Shown one piece after another: positions 34,985 to 45,925 of a stretch of DNA of 64,000 nucleotides. A program made the position numbers and the translations under genes. Below the pieces are notes generated by a model. The model was not told the origin of the DNA, searched no databases, and was given only the letters and a program-made list of their open reading frames with translations. This DNA comes from Epiperipatus broadwayi. Its lineage: Eukaryota > Onychophora > Udeonychophora > Euonychophora > Peripatidae. Numbering within the stretch: the first letter of the stretch is position 1; every line of letters begins with the position of its first letter. The DNA lies in contig JAQFVV010006208.1 in assembly GCA_028023455.1 (NCBI GenBank), positions 7,116,963 to 7,180,962 of the forward strand. The letters run 5' to 3'.

Positions 34985-35645
34985 ATGTTTAATGGGTTTT
35001 CTCAAAATAAGAAAATAAAGATTGATTATGATGAGTTAGAAGAAGTTAACAGCTACAAATACGTTGGTCATATTATTAATATGGATGGAAACGTGATGGA
35101 TGAAATTAATCATAGAATTAAACTTGGTTGGAGTGCTTTTGACAGAAATAACTTGATACTAAAAGGAAATATGCCTATGTGTTTGAGATAGAAGGTTTTT
35201 AATAAATCTGTTTTACCAGTTCTTACTTATGGATCTGAAACTTGGGCACTTAATAGAAGAGAAATACCGAGACTTCAGACCACTCAAAGAAGTATGGATA
35301 GATGCATGTTGGAGTAACAAGAAGAGATCGAAAATGCAATATATGGATAAGAGAACAAACAGGTGTTACTGACCTCATTGAAAAAATTAAGACTGAAGTG
35401 TAGTTGGGCTGGACATATTGCTAGAAGAGATTATAGTAGTTGGACAATTAAAATATTAAACTGGATTCCAAGAGATTATAAAAGACCCAGAAAGAGACCA
35501 CATGTGAGATGGATGGATGAAATAAGAAAGTGTACAGGGGTGATGTGGAGAAGAGAAGCTAAAGATCGGAGAAGATGGATTGAACTTGGAGAGACCTTCA
35601 TCCTGCAGTGGATTGATAATGGTTGATGATGATGATGATGATATT
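34985..35645 (+). pseudogene. LINE reverse transcriptase 3' end, decayed
   Basis: Open pieces 34985-35191 and 35363-35626, joined by a segment with stops, match the C-terminus of a common invertebrate non-LTR RT: YKYVGHIINMDGN, LPVLTYGSETWALN, WAGHIARRD and VRWMDEIRKCTGVMWRREA. The stretch ends in (TGA)n, a simple-repeat LINE tail. A shorter copy lies at 55925. Several stops make it inactive. Confidence 0.8.
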
Positions 35646-35754
35646 AAAATAATAATCACCTTTTTGTTAACTTTCTGAACAAAGAAATGAAAAATTTAAT
35701 TTTGTTTCTAAAGTAATTTAAATACCGATCAAAATATTTTTTTATACCCAAGCA

Positions 35755-37675
35755 AACAGTAAGGGGTCGGCAACCTAGGGCACACACATGTGGCATGCAG
35801 AACGATTATCAATGGCACTCTGACTGAATTGAAATAATAAAAAATTATATTTTAATTACAGCACACGTATTTGCATATTTTTGCATATGCAATTCACATG
35901 TAAATGGAAACCATCTTCAGTTCAACTTACTCATTATTTTATACAATAAATGTACATTTGATCTTTGCTATTTTCAATGAAGATAAGAGCTAAGTGGGGT
36001 GGAAATTTTTTTTTCCCAAGAAGATTAATTTTGCATGAATTTTTTTTTTTTGACGGTCAATTGCCATTTGATGCTTTTGTACGCAACTGCATGTTTGGAA
36101 TAAATTTATATTTAACAGAATATTATATCGATTAATTCATTTGAAAACTTCTATTCTAATTATATAATAATTCATTTTAAGTGTTGATGCATTTACTTGA
36201 ATAGTTTATAATTAATGATAGTTAATGCAGTATCCGAGTCTAGACGGATATATAAGGGCCGGGGTCGGTAGCTTCGACTGCCCAAAATGATTGATAGGTT
36301 CGAGTGTGAGTTATCACACTTAATAACTATAAGCATTTATATAATGAAGTACACGAACACGGAAGTTGGAGTTAATAGTTTTATACATATATATCCGAGA
36401 GTCAATACATGAACACAAATTATTATATAAATAAAAACTGATTAATACATTATTATATGTCACTATACTCTATACATGTTAGTACATTATATATTAAGAC
36501 CCATAGGCTTACATTAAATAATATCAAGATCTGTACGACCTGTATTTATGTTCCTAAGTCTACCTTGGTACGTTTGGAGTAGACCTCTCCACAAGATGAG
36601 CTGCATGTGAAGTAGCGTGATTTTAGAGCACTCAGGAAAACGCCTCCATCCTTCAAACTTCATCTTGCAAGTCTGTCCTAGTTTTTTCCCACTCTCCTGG
36701 GTGTTACAATGTCTATTCCCATTGGTCATCCCATGACACAGAGTTCAAAGTGGCCAGTTGGGTTATCTCTCACTAGTCATTTATGTCCTCTCCACTACTT
36801 CGATATTATCTTATGATTACTAATTATTTATAATCCAATTAATCTTTACTTCATTTAATCAGCAACCATTGTCATCTCATTTTACAATATTAATCGATAA
36901 TGTGAATGCTTTTAGCATACACGCACATAATTAAATATTTTGTAATAATTACATCATTATATTTTGCATGTAAATGTGACTACACACACCTACATAGCAG
37001 TTAGGTTAATGTGTGAATGAAGTCTGCAAATGTGTGCGACTTGATAATATCATTTGGATCTCAAAGAAGTTAAAAATCATTGTTTTATTTTCTTTTAAAT
37101 GTCTTATATGTAATTAAAACTAATTTTTCATGTAGAAAAATTCCAAATGTCCATAGTTTTAAAGACAAGAAGAATATATGAAAAACTTCCAATTTCAAGG
37201 TGATTTTTTATATCACAAAAATGAGTTTTTTGCTAGAAAAATACTTGTTTTATTTTATTAGAATTCATTAATCAGCTTTGAAAATTAAACAATTGAAAGC
37301 TAAATGCACTTTGCCTATTCTGAATTACTATATATTAATCAGCATATTTGTAAACAATAGACATTTTTTCAAGTGCCAATGAGATTAATTTTCTCCATAT
37401 TAAATTTTTTTTTACGAACTTATCAAATGCAATATAATTTAACAGAACATACTTTTCACGTATGATCCTATATATTTTAAAATATTGAATGGTCAATGAT
37501 ATAAGATCTGGTTATAACGGGCTTCAAAAGTATATAATATATAATTTTGAATCCCATTATAACCGGACCAATTTTGATACCATATATATAATAAGATTGT
37601 TTGAATCATTTCATCATGCGAAATAACGTTATAATGTAGGTTTGGCACATCACCACTAAAAGGTTGCCAACCCCT
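35755..37675. mobile_element. hAT-like element, about 1.9 kb
   Basis: Ends AAGGGGTCGGCAACCT and AGGTTGCCAACCCCTGT are inverted repeats of the hAT type, as in the element at 14942. The 8-base duplication is not clean. The inside is AT-rich and holds no readable transposase. A GC-richer segment (36230-36820) with a 71-codon minus-strand frame of unknown nature may be a further insertion. Confidence 0.55.
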
Positions 37676-38297
37676 GTCTTAAACAATACATATAATATTT
37701 TCACTATTGGATTATTTTCTGTTAATGACTTTTTGACTGTGCTTGAATGTATACATGTGTAAATTGGCTTCATATACGATTAGGCTTATGAAATAGGCAA
37801 TTTAACTGTTCATGTTTTAAAGTCAAATTGAACTTCTATATGGTTTGAACTTCATGGATAATAAATGATATCAACAATGCATAATTAACACAGAGACCAT
37901 TATCTATATGTATCACCGTTACAAATTTAGGTGATTATAGGTCTTGATAGTAATTGCACTGTTTTTGACATTATAAGCTTCTTAATTAAGCAGCTAATTA
38001 TTTTTTTATTAATGAAATAAACATAAATGTAATTTAATATTTTCATCTTATATTTTCCGATTCTTCTTTCAAGTACAAAGTATATTTAAATTCAGTTTTA
38101 TAATCTACATATACACATTAAAACAACACCTTTTATTTTTTTTTCTTATAACATTAATAATTGTTTTATTTTTATCCGAACTAGAAATAAATTGAATAAT
38201 TTATTTATCAGAGAGACTTTATTTTACTTAAAATAATTTATTTAAAAATATCAAGAATAGTATTGCTCTTTTAATCAATATTTTAGTGATTATTAAT

Positions 38298-38358
38298 CAT
38301 CCATTGATTACTCTGTTTGGCACAATGTGGCACTACTGTATGGAGAGTTTTGCCTTGT
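38298..38358. mobile_element. Family A terminal fragment
   Basis: CATCCATTGATTACTCTGTT and CACTACTGTATGGAGAGTTT are one family A terminus, directly abutting the family E foldback on its right. Confidence 0.6.
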
Positions 38359-38365
38359 TTGTAAA

Positions 38366-38595
38366 TCATTTATGTTCTTTATTACTTTTTACAATGCTTT
38401 TTAGAACCCACTATTGATGGTTTCGATTGCCCCAGCAATCTTCTTCAGAACTTCTACGTATATTTTCAAATATTAACTGCTATGTCAATGTTTCTTTTTA
38501 TCCAACATAAATACAGGTTCTGAAGAAGATTGGTGAGGCAATTGAAACCATCAATAGTGGGTTGTAAAAAATTATAAAAAACGTAAATGATATTA
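38366..38595. repeat. Family E foldback with two hammerhead-like cores
   Basis: The arms are inverted: AACCCACTATTGATGGTTTC (38405) faces GAAACCATCAATAGTGGGTT (38547). Each arm, on opposite strands, reads CTGAAGAAGATTG, loop, CAAT(T/C), GAAACC. Stem II is five to six pairs with one extra A. I could not pair a stem I, so activity is doubtful. Confidence 0.55.
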
Positions 38596-39214
38596 ATATT
38601 ATATGGATTTGGCAATGCAATAAGAAAGATAAAGTTATTTTAGTGATTCCAGACTTTATTTTACAAATGTATTATTTGTATGTCCGCTTATTTTTTTCTT
38701 TATAAACTTTAAATATATATGCACACTATCAAAATTACTCATGCACACACATTATTGTGAACATGAAATATTTTGTCTCAATGTATATAAAGCTAGTATT
38801 AATTATGAAATGAGTGTGGTTCTTCTGAAAATGATCTCAGAGTTTTTGAAATTGGTCCTTTTGATATTAATTATTCATTTTTATCAATTCTCTAACTCGA
38901 TGCTTGTAAAGTATAATTTGTGATGTATTTCATATTTATATCTATCGGCATACATTATTATATCTTAGGTTCTTTTTCACTGGATTATGTACAAAATATA
39001 TCAAAAGTCATATTCAATAAGAATTTTTTATAATTTAATTTATTAAAATGATGCCATTCAAGCATTCTTTATTGATTCTTTATTCTTTATTTTATAAAAA
39101 TATAATAGCTGAATTCTAAATTGTGAACTATAACAGTACAAAACTTACAAGATAGATTTCAAGGGAATTCTCTTCATCAATTATACCAATAAGTATCAAT
39201 ATTATATATATATA

Positions 39215-39700
39215 ATGGTCAAATATCCAATATAAAAATTATTTGTCCATAATGTTGTTATAGTTATATATTTAATATAGTAATCAACCCGGCTTTTATC
39301 CCTTATTGAGATCTTTTCAAGATATAAAGTCTTATATATCACATGACCTATTAATTACATTTACTCCACCTATTGGACATTACCCACATATTATTTATGT
39401 AAGATTTCTCCATATTTAAAATTCTGTATACAATAACATTCAAAAAACTGTTACTATGCCGAAACATATAAAAGTCAAATATATACAATGGTCAAATATC
39501 CAATATAAAAATTATTTGTTCACAATGTTGTTTTACATAGGTGGAATAAATGTAATTAATAGGTCATGTGATGTATAAAACTTTATATCTTGAAAAGTTT
39601 TCAATAAGAGATGAAAGCTGGGTTGATAATTAAATAATTGTAAATATAGTTAGTTGTTTCTTTCAATTATATTTAGATTGGTTATTATATTAAGTATCAA
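39215..39700. repeat. Family C foldback element, copy 2
   Basis: Inverted arms: CCTATTAATTACATTTACTC (39349) faces GAATAAATGTAATTAATAGG (39544), and TATATCACATGACC faces GGTCATGTGATGTAT. A module ATGGTCAAATATCCAATATA occurs twice in direct order (39217, 39485). Confidence 0.7.
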
Positions 39701-40102
39701 CATTATTTACATTAAGAAGATTTCACTTAGCTTATTTTGAAATATGAAAAATTAAACACGCAAACATTTAATATGATCTTTTTTATAGTTATTTAGCTTA
39801 TACCGATAATTATATTTTTGCTTATTAATTATAAAAAATCATAGCATTTAATGTTTAAAAAAGTTTCATTTTTCTCATTTTTAAATAAAGTAGATGAAAT
39901 CTACTTAATATAAATAAGATTTAAGCCTACTCTAATTTGTGATTAGTGGTGCTGGGGTTGGCACAGCTAATGAATGGGGTTCTCATGAAATCAGATCTGT
40001 GAACCTTATATTGTCATAATATACAGTTCAGAATTTGGCTAGTATATAATATCTTATATCTTAATTAAACCAAAAGCTAATAGAGGGTAGTTAAATATAT
40101 GT

Positions 40103-40615
40103 CAGTACTTCAGATTTGCTCATATATAAGCGTTTGAGTCATAGGAATAAGAGGATTCCTTTTATTCCTGCATAAATACTATATCTTGTATTGGTGAGAA
40201 AGTATTTATTTATTATTAACACTCGCAAAGCGTATGCACAATTAGCGTGAAAGGCTGATATTTGACTGTAATACAATTGTTTACATACGCTATATAAAAT
40301 AAATGCTTATTTACATATTATTAAGTTTCAGTTGGAATGACGTTTAGTAAATTCTAGATAATTTCACCGACATTCATTCAGACATTATATATAGTAATTT
40401 AAAGTGACTGTTCCATTGTCACGCTTTCTTTGCCAGTACTTCAGATTTGCTCATATGTAAGTGTTTGAGTCGTAGGAATAAGAGGATTCCTTTTATTCCT
40501 GCATAAATACTATATCTTGTATTGGTGAGAAAGTATTCATTTATTATTAACACTCGCAAAGCGTATGCACAATTAGCGTGAAAGGCTGATATTTGACTGT
40601 AATAAAATAAAGCAT
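40103..40615. repeat. Direct repeats, 331-base period
   Basis: CAGTACTTCAGATTTGCTCA at 40103 recurs at 40434. About 180 bases are nearly identical (GGAATAAGAGGATTCCTTTT, GCGTGAAAGGCTGATATTTG). It looks like a head-to-tail partial dimer or a small element with terminal repeats. No hammerhead core was found. Confidence 0.7.
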
Positions 40616-40793
40616 TGTAATATATTACATAGGTAATTGATTGTATTTTACTTGTTATATAGTTAAACTTTACCGATAATTTATTTAAAATAAAGTTACA
40701 ACTTTCTTCTGCTACAAATTATAAATTGATAAAAACCACCACTTCTGTTGTTATTTAGCAGAGATAATATTATTAATATATACAATTAAAATA

Positions 40794-41090
40794 ATTGCTA
40801 AGCACTTTCCAACGCTAACATGTCCTTGTCAAGACAAACTCTGTAAAACATGGACTCTTTCCTGGCTTAAAAAATCACTTTAACAACCAGACATTACTAG
40901 TCAGAAAACTAGTTTAACAACCAGACATTACTAATCAGAAAACTATATACAACTAAAATAATTGCTAAGCACTTTCAATGCTAACATGTCCTTGTCAAGG
41001 CAAACTCTGTAAAACATGGACTTCTTACAAACTTAAAACTCACTTTAACAACCAAGCATCACTAATCGGGAAATTAGTTATTTAGCGTTA
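40794..41090. repeat. Direct repeats, 167-base period, beside a Penelope relic
   Basis: ATTGCTAAGCACTTTC recurs at 40961. Shared content includes TGTCCTTGTCAAG and AAACTCTGTAAAACATGGAC. On the minus strand this lies just downstream of the GIY-YIG relic, so it may be that element's 3' terminal repeat. Confidence 0.6.
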
Positions 41091-41420
41091 ATTGCACTTG
41101 GGACTTCTTGATTAAATATGATTTCTTAATCTTTCATTTTTGTCATGTGGATCATACATCAGTATATTAAACTTTTGCAGAATAAAACTATGACCCGTTG
41201 CACACTGATGAATATAAAATGCTGAATATACCATACTATCTTCAATCACTTTTTTATATGAATAATTGTTGTTGCAAACGACATTTCATATTCATCCTGG
41301 TTTCACCAATATAAATAGCACAACATCCTGGAACTTGACAAACAGTAGAATATATAATTTGGTAATTTGAATTATCACATTTCTGCTTTAGAGAATGTAG
41401 TATAGTTTGTAGTGCTTGAT
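41085..41420 (-). pseudogene. Penelope-like GIY-YIG endonuclease relic
   Basis: On the minus strand, VCQVPGCCAIYIGETRMNMK shows the paired Cys and the Y-I-G-E-T-R core of Penelope-type GIY-YIG nucleases. Further on, HQCATGHSF and DKNERLRNHI match the downstream His and Glu-containing region seen at 29832-30701. Several stops are present. It is a different, older lineage than the 29.8 kb copy. Confidence 0.75.
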
Positions 41421-42076
41421 ATTAAGCTCTTTGTCAACCATTCTCACTTATAAGAATTATATACCTATTCTTTGTTCTTCTGTTAATTTATACGTCATTT
41501 GATTTGTTTATTTATCAGTAAGTTAGCCATATACTACTAGAGATTATTTAGTTGACGAGTGTAGAGTATAAAGGTCAACATCATGGGCATTAGTCAAATC
41601 AAACGCGTATGCCCGTTAGCTACAACTATTGAGACTGACTTATTTTTATTATGCGGAAATGTTACATATAATTCTTTAAATTATTTATAATTAAATGTAA
41701 ATTTTGTAATTCAGTTGCTATAGTTGCTTGCATTTTTATTATTTTATTAATATGCGATAAGAGATAAATTTTTTAAAAAAGTTGTTCTATGTTGTTAAAA
41801 ATCAAGCACTTAAATAGATTCTTACAAGTTTTAAATTGGTTATTAAGATCTATAAAATTTATAATAATGATAGCAAAATTGGAGGAAGAGTTCAGTAATC
41901 TCAACATTAAACCATAGGTTTAAAGAAATAAACTTTTAAAAATTATTTTACCAAACCATATGATTAAACAAATTGTTACGAACAGTATCACCATATTATG
42001 CGATTAAATAAATAAAGATAGCAGAAGATAGATCCTTGATATTTGGATGTCTATGAAACTGTATTTAATTGCACTT

Positions 42077-42213
42077 GTTATATATAGAGCTTAACAAGCT
42101 TTGCAGAATATCCCCAACCCCAAACCGGTTTCTGTTACTGGCTTCATCAGTGAAGTGCTAGGATATTCAAGCATTAGATTAGGTCATGTGACACAGGACT
42201 TGATTTCTTTGTA
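42077..42213 (-). mobile_element. Family B element: minimal hammerhead-bearing insertion
   Basis: This 137-base element is flanked by perfect 14-base repeats ATTTAATTGCACTT (42063-42076 and 42214-42227). It holds GCTTAACAAGCTTTGCAG at one side and TTAGGTCATGTGAC at the other, the latter shared in theme with families A and C. Its centre is a hammerhead-like fold (separate entry). A truncated relative is at 63815-63900. Confidence 0.85.
42106..42168 (-). ncRNA. Type I hammerhead-like ribozyme, family B
   Basis: Minus strand: CTGATGA (42144-42150), GAAA (42129-42132), stem III the palindrome ACCGGT (42124-42129), cleavage site GTT (T at 42123). Stem I pairs TGGGGT with ACTTCA (two wobbles), then, past an internal loop, GGATATTC with GAATATCC, eight perfect pairs. 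Stem II (AGCCAGTAACA) is poor, so this copy may be inactive. Confidence 0.55.
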
Positions 42214-42229
42214 ATTTAATTGCACTTCT

Positions 42230-44060
42230 ATGAGTATGACTCTACATAGATATAATATCCAACAATATGTGATTAGATGTGAAAGTAGATTATATTTTTG
42301 TATATGTATTTGTAACCCACTTGTCTATCATTCGAAAAAAAATTTTTAAAGATATAAAAATAGAAAAAAATTGAAGAAATTTTAAGAAAATCATGATCTA
42401 TTATAGGTATGTTGGCAAAGAATGCAAAATAAGATCAGTGATAATTATAAAATGAAAAATATTAAAGAATTACATATTGTATAGTGAGTGTATAGGTATA
42501 AGATTAAGAAAAATTTAAATTAATAATTTTTATTAGTTATTCATTAGACTAAAGATTATCAACTTAATAAATAATAGTAAATAAAATCAAGTCATACATC
42601 ACGTGACTTAACTTGATATTATCGTGATTTTATTTAATGAATAATATTTCTATAGTGTAATGTTCACTATATACCACTCGTGTGCATGGTAGGGTCTGGT
42701 TTCTATCCATTTCAACACCTTGTGGATGAATCTAATCATAGATATATGACGAAAGACATGAAAAAGATGTATGATCCCAAAATGCATATTTTGTGCTGAA
42801 ATAGCACTCATCATTTGACTCAGATCACAAACTGTTACACACACACTACAGAAATATTAAATTCTAAGTCGATTTAATTTTTTTTATCCTGTTGAAAATT
42901 TGATTAAGAAATAATTATAGTTTGTATTTGCAGTTAAAATGTTTAATTTCAATTCGTAAAATCTTTAAAACTAATAACGGAAATTTTGTGAATTGCATTT
43001 TTTAAAAGATTGCTTGTATTGTACGTGCTATTTAACATTATTTAATATATGGATTTAAGTCTGGATTAAATGAATTTTAAATTGACGGAAAACAATGTTA
43101 TGCATGAGTGTCTATGAATAAATATATAAACAAATAATATGTATTTGATAAGCGATCTTATTAGTATTAATCTCCAAAATGTCTTCTATCTAGCATTACT
43201 AATTAAAATACTATTTTAAAATACAAAGTAAATCTTTACATGTATGTTGATTGTTCTAGGATTTTTAACACACATTCCATTCCATACAATAAATATAATA
43301 ATATATACAGTATTCAAGGTCAAGCAAGGAATATATATGTGTGTGCAACAGTAAATGTTTAATAATTATGTAGAATAAATTATAATAACTAGTACAATAA
43401 TTATGTATAATGATATAATTATATATAAAGATTATATAAATAACTGTAACAGTAAATGTGTAGCAATGTTGTTAGATCATAAAGTTGGATATCTGATCTT
43501 ATAGAGTCAGAGAATTGTAAAAAATGCCATCTATGGTGAGGTGTGTAAAAAATACCATGGGTATGTAAAAAAAACTACATATATGGCAAGGTATGTAAAA
43601 AATGCCATATTTGATAAAGTTTGTAAAGACTCCAAAAGTCTGTATATAAACCCCCAGAACCGGGTCTATATTTTCTGGTATGAATGTAATTCAGAGACTC
43701 CTGTCTCTGTAAGCCCAAAAGCAAGATTAGGGTTATTATTTAAATTAAATTATTAGCTTAAATACTTCAATTCTGTCTTTGTCAATTATTTACTTTCTAC
43801 TCATAGGACACAGCAATATTGTTAAAGTTCAGTTAGGTTTTTCATACTGGTATTTTGTGGAACTCTGAATATGAAACTATATAGAGATTAATATTATGAA
43901 AGTCAGTGAGAAAATGCTCTGCTATTTGTTCACCTTTGCAAAAAATTACTCTATGTCTCCATAAGATCTAAGCAGAAATCATTTTACATCCAATTTATAT
44001 TGTAGTTTATACTCGCTAATAAGTGCATTTTTTATATTTTATAGAAGTAAATTCACCAAA
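42230..44060. other. Intronic AT-rich sequence
   Basis: No exon or known element was recognised. TACATCACGTGACTTAACTTG near 42595 echoes the B/C terminal motif. AAAAAATGCCAT-type short repeats at 43518-43610 form a small tandem-like patch. Confidence 0.45.
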
Positions 44061-44074
44061 CATTTTAAAAATTT

Positions 44075-44544
44075 TCACAGAGACAAAACTCTTCATACGA
44101 TAATACCACTCAGTGCAAGCCAGAGTAGTCAATGGATGCAGGAAGGTTTGTGCAAAATCCCTAGCTAGTGCCTACCCATCCAATATTCCCAGACTAGTTT
44201 CTAGCTTGTGGATTTTATCAGTGAGGAGCCTTGGATCTGAGAGCACTGCACCTAGATCTTAGGATCTAATGCAACCCTCCAGCAGCCACCTTTTACTTTT
44301 TTAGCTAAATATAAAGCTTCGAGTCCAAAATGAAAATACAATAAGGTTTTCAAGCTAAGCTCCTTAACTTGTATAACTGTATAGATCGAAACTCTTTTCA
44401 GCATCTATGGTTCTTTAATAACTACAGTCACCATAATCTTATTGGGCAGAGTTGGTATTAAACCACTATATGGAGAATTTTGCATCTGTGAAAAACAGCT
44501 TGCGTAAGAATAAAGAATGATGATCATGTGATGTTTGATTGTTT
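44075..44544. mobile_element. Family A foldback element, copy 7
   Basis: Starts TCACAGAGACAAAACTCTTC, ends GTGATGTTTGATTGTTT. Perfect 14-base flanks CATTTTAAAAATTT (44061-44074 and 44545-44558). A minus-strand core near 44190-44240 has GAAACTAGTC intact, but CTGATAA replaces CTGATGA. Confidence 0.88.
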
Positions 44545-44629
44545 CATTTTAAAAATTTATATACATCGTTATAAATAGTCAAAATAAGTCTTAGATCACA
44601 TAACCCAATTTTCTTAAGCTTATAAGATA

Positions 44630-44950
44630 TAAAAAATGAGCATTTGCGAATTGCTCAGCAAGCTTTGTGATAAATGCTTAGGCAGAGAAAGCATTTAAAA
44701 TATCTCTGTCAGGAAACCCCCTCCCTAACCTCTGACCATGGTTTCATGCTTTGGCACTCCTCCGAGAGGCGCAATGGATAGCTTCAGACACTAGATCTAC
44801 CCTAGTGCCTCTCTGAGGAATGCCAAAGCACAAAACCATGGTCAGAGGTTAAAGGGAGGTTTCCTGATAGAGATATTTTAAATGCTTTCTCTGGATAAGC
44901 ATTTATCACAAACCTTGTTGAGCAATTGGAAAGTGCTCATTTTTTATATA
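44630..44950. repeat. Family H foldback element
   Basis: The arms of about 140 bases are nearly perfect inverted copies: ACCTCTGACCATGGTTT (44728) faces AAACCATGGTCAGAGGT (44833), and AGCATTTAAAATATCTCT faces AGAGATATTTTAAATGC. The centre (44765-44805) is unpaired. Both arms carry a hammerhead-like core. Confidence 0.8.
44808..44848 (+). ncRNA. Hammerhead-like ribozyme, family H right arm
   Basis: CTGAGGA (44813-44819) fits the CTGANGA core. Stem II is TGC-CAAA-GCA. Stem III is the four-pair palindrome ACCATGGT (44835-44842), the triplet is GTC, and stem I is AGAGG (44844-44848) with CCTCT (44808-44812). G12 is mutated (AAAA). The left arm on the minus strand keeps GAAA but has U4 changed to G, so each arm lacks one core base. 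Confidence 0.55.
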
Positions 44951-45824
44951 CATCATTATTTCTTAATGTAATATTATATTATTTAGTTTTAAAAGAAGAT
45001 AAATTTTATCTAAATTCTGTCAAATAGATTTATTGAAAATTTTGCACTTTTATTGAAACAATATTTATACAGTCAATATTAAAATCATCTTGAAAAAGAT
45101 AACTCATTTTTAAGTATTGTATTTGCTTTGTTAGATAAAATCTGTTAAGTTCGTATTCGTATCATACAGATAGATATCTCTCATAGTTAGTGTGCTAATT
45201 CTGACAGTCTAGAAAATAACTTTTGTTTCTTTTTCTTTTAATAAGAGTCAAAAAACATAATTGTTATCTTTTTTTGCACGATTGCTTTATAATAACAATA
45301 ATATATATTTAAAAAATTCTACTTATAAAAATATACTTTACTTATTGGTAAGTTCTTGCAATTATTTATAAAAATATTTTTTTATATATATGAATTTTTT
45401 AAATTCAGAAATACATTCGTGATGATATTATAGATTCATTTTAAACTCCTTGTGCAGAAATAAGTTTTTTTACCTTCTATTCTCTATATTATAAAATCAA
45501 GTTGTGAAAAATGTTATTTAATGGAGTACTAAAAGTGATACATTTGTTTTACTATAATTTTGCAAAAAAAAAATTTATATTGAGATGCTTTAATCTCATT
45601 GTCCATATAAATTATACTTGTATTCAATCAGATATGACATAAATTACATACTCGTAAACACACATCAATACATGCTTTGTAGAAGAATTTTCATTATATT
45701 GTATAAATTTAATATTTTCATTATTTTTTTTAATTGTAGGAAAAAATGGTGTAACTTAATTTTCTTCCTTTAATTTCAAAAAAAATATGCAAATATATGT
45801 TATATGATATTAATATCATCTATG

Positions 45825-45925
45825 TTCTTTATTTCTTTTTACAATGCTTTTTTACAACCCACTATTAATGATTTCGATTGTTCCAGGAGTCTTTTTCAGA
45901 ACTTCTACTTATATTTCCATATCTT
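45825..45925 (-). repeat. Family E arm
   Basis: ACAACCCACTATTAATGATTTCG to CAGAACTTC matches the left arm at 38400. It directly precedes the LINE remnant. Confidence 0.5.
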
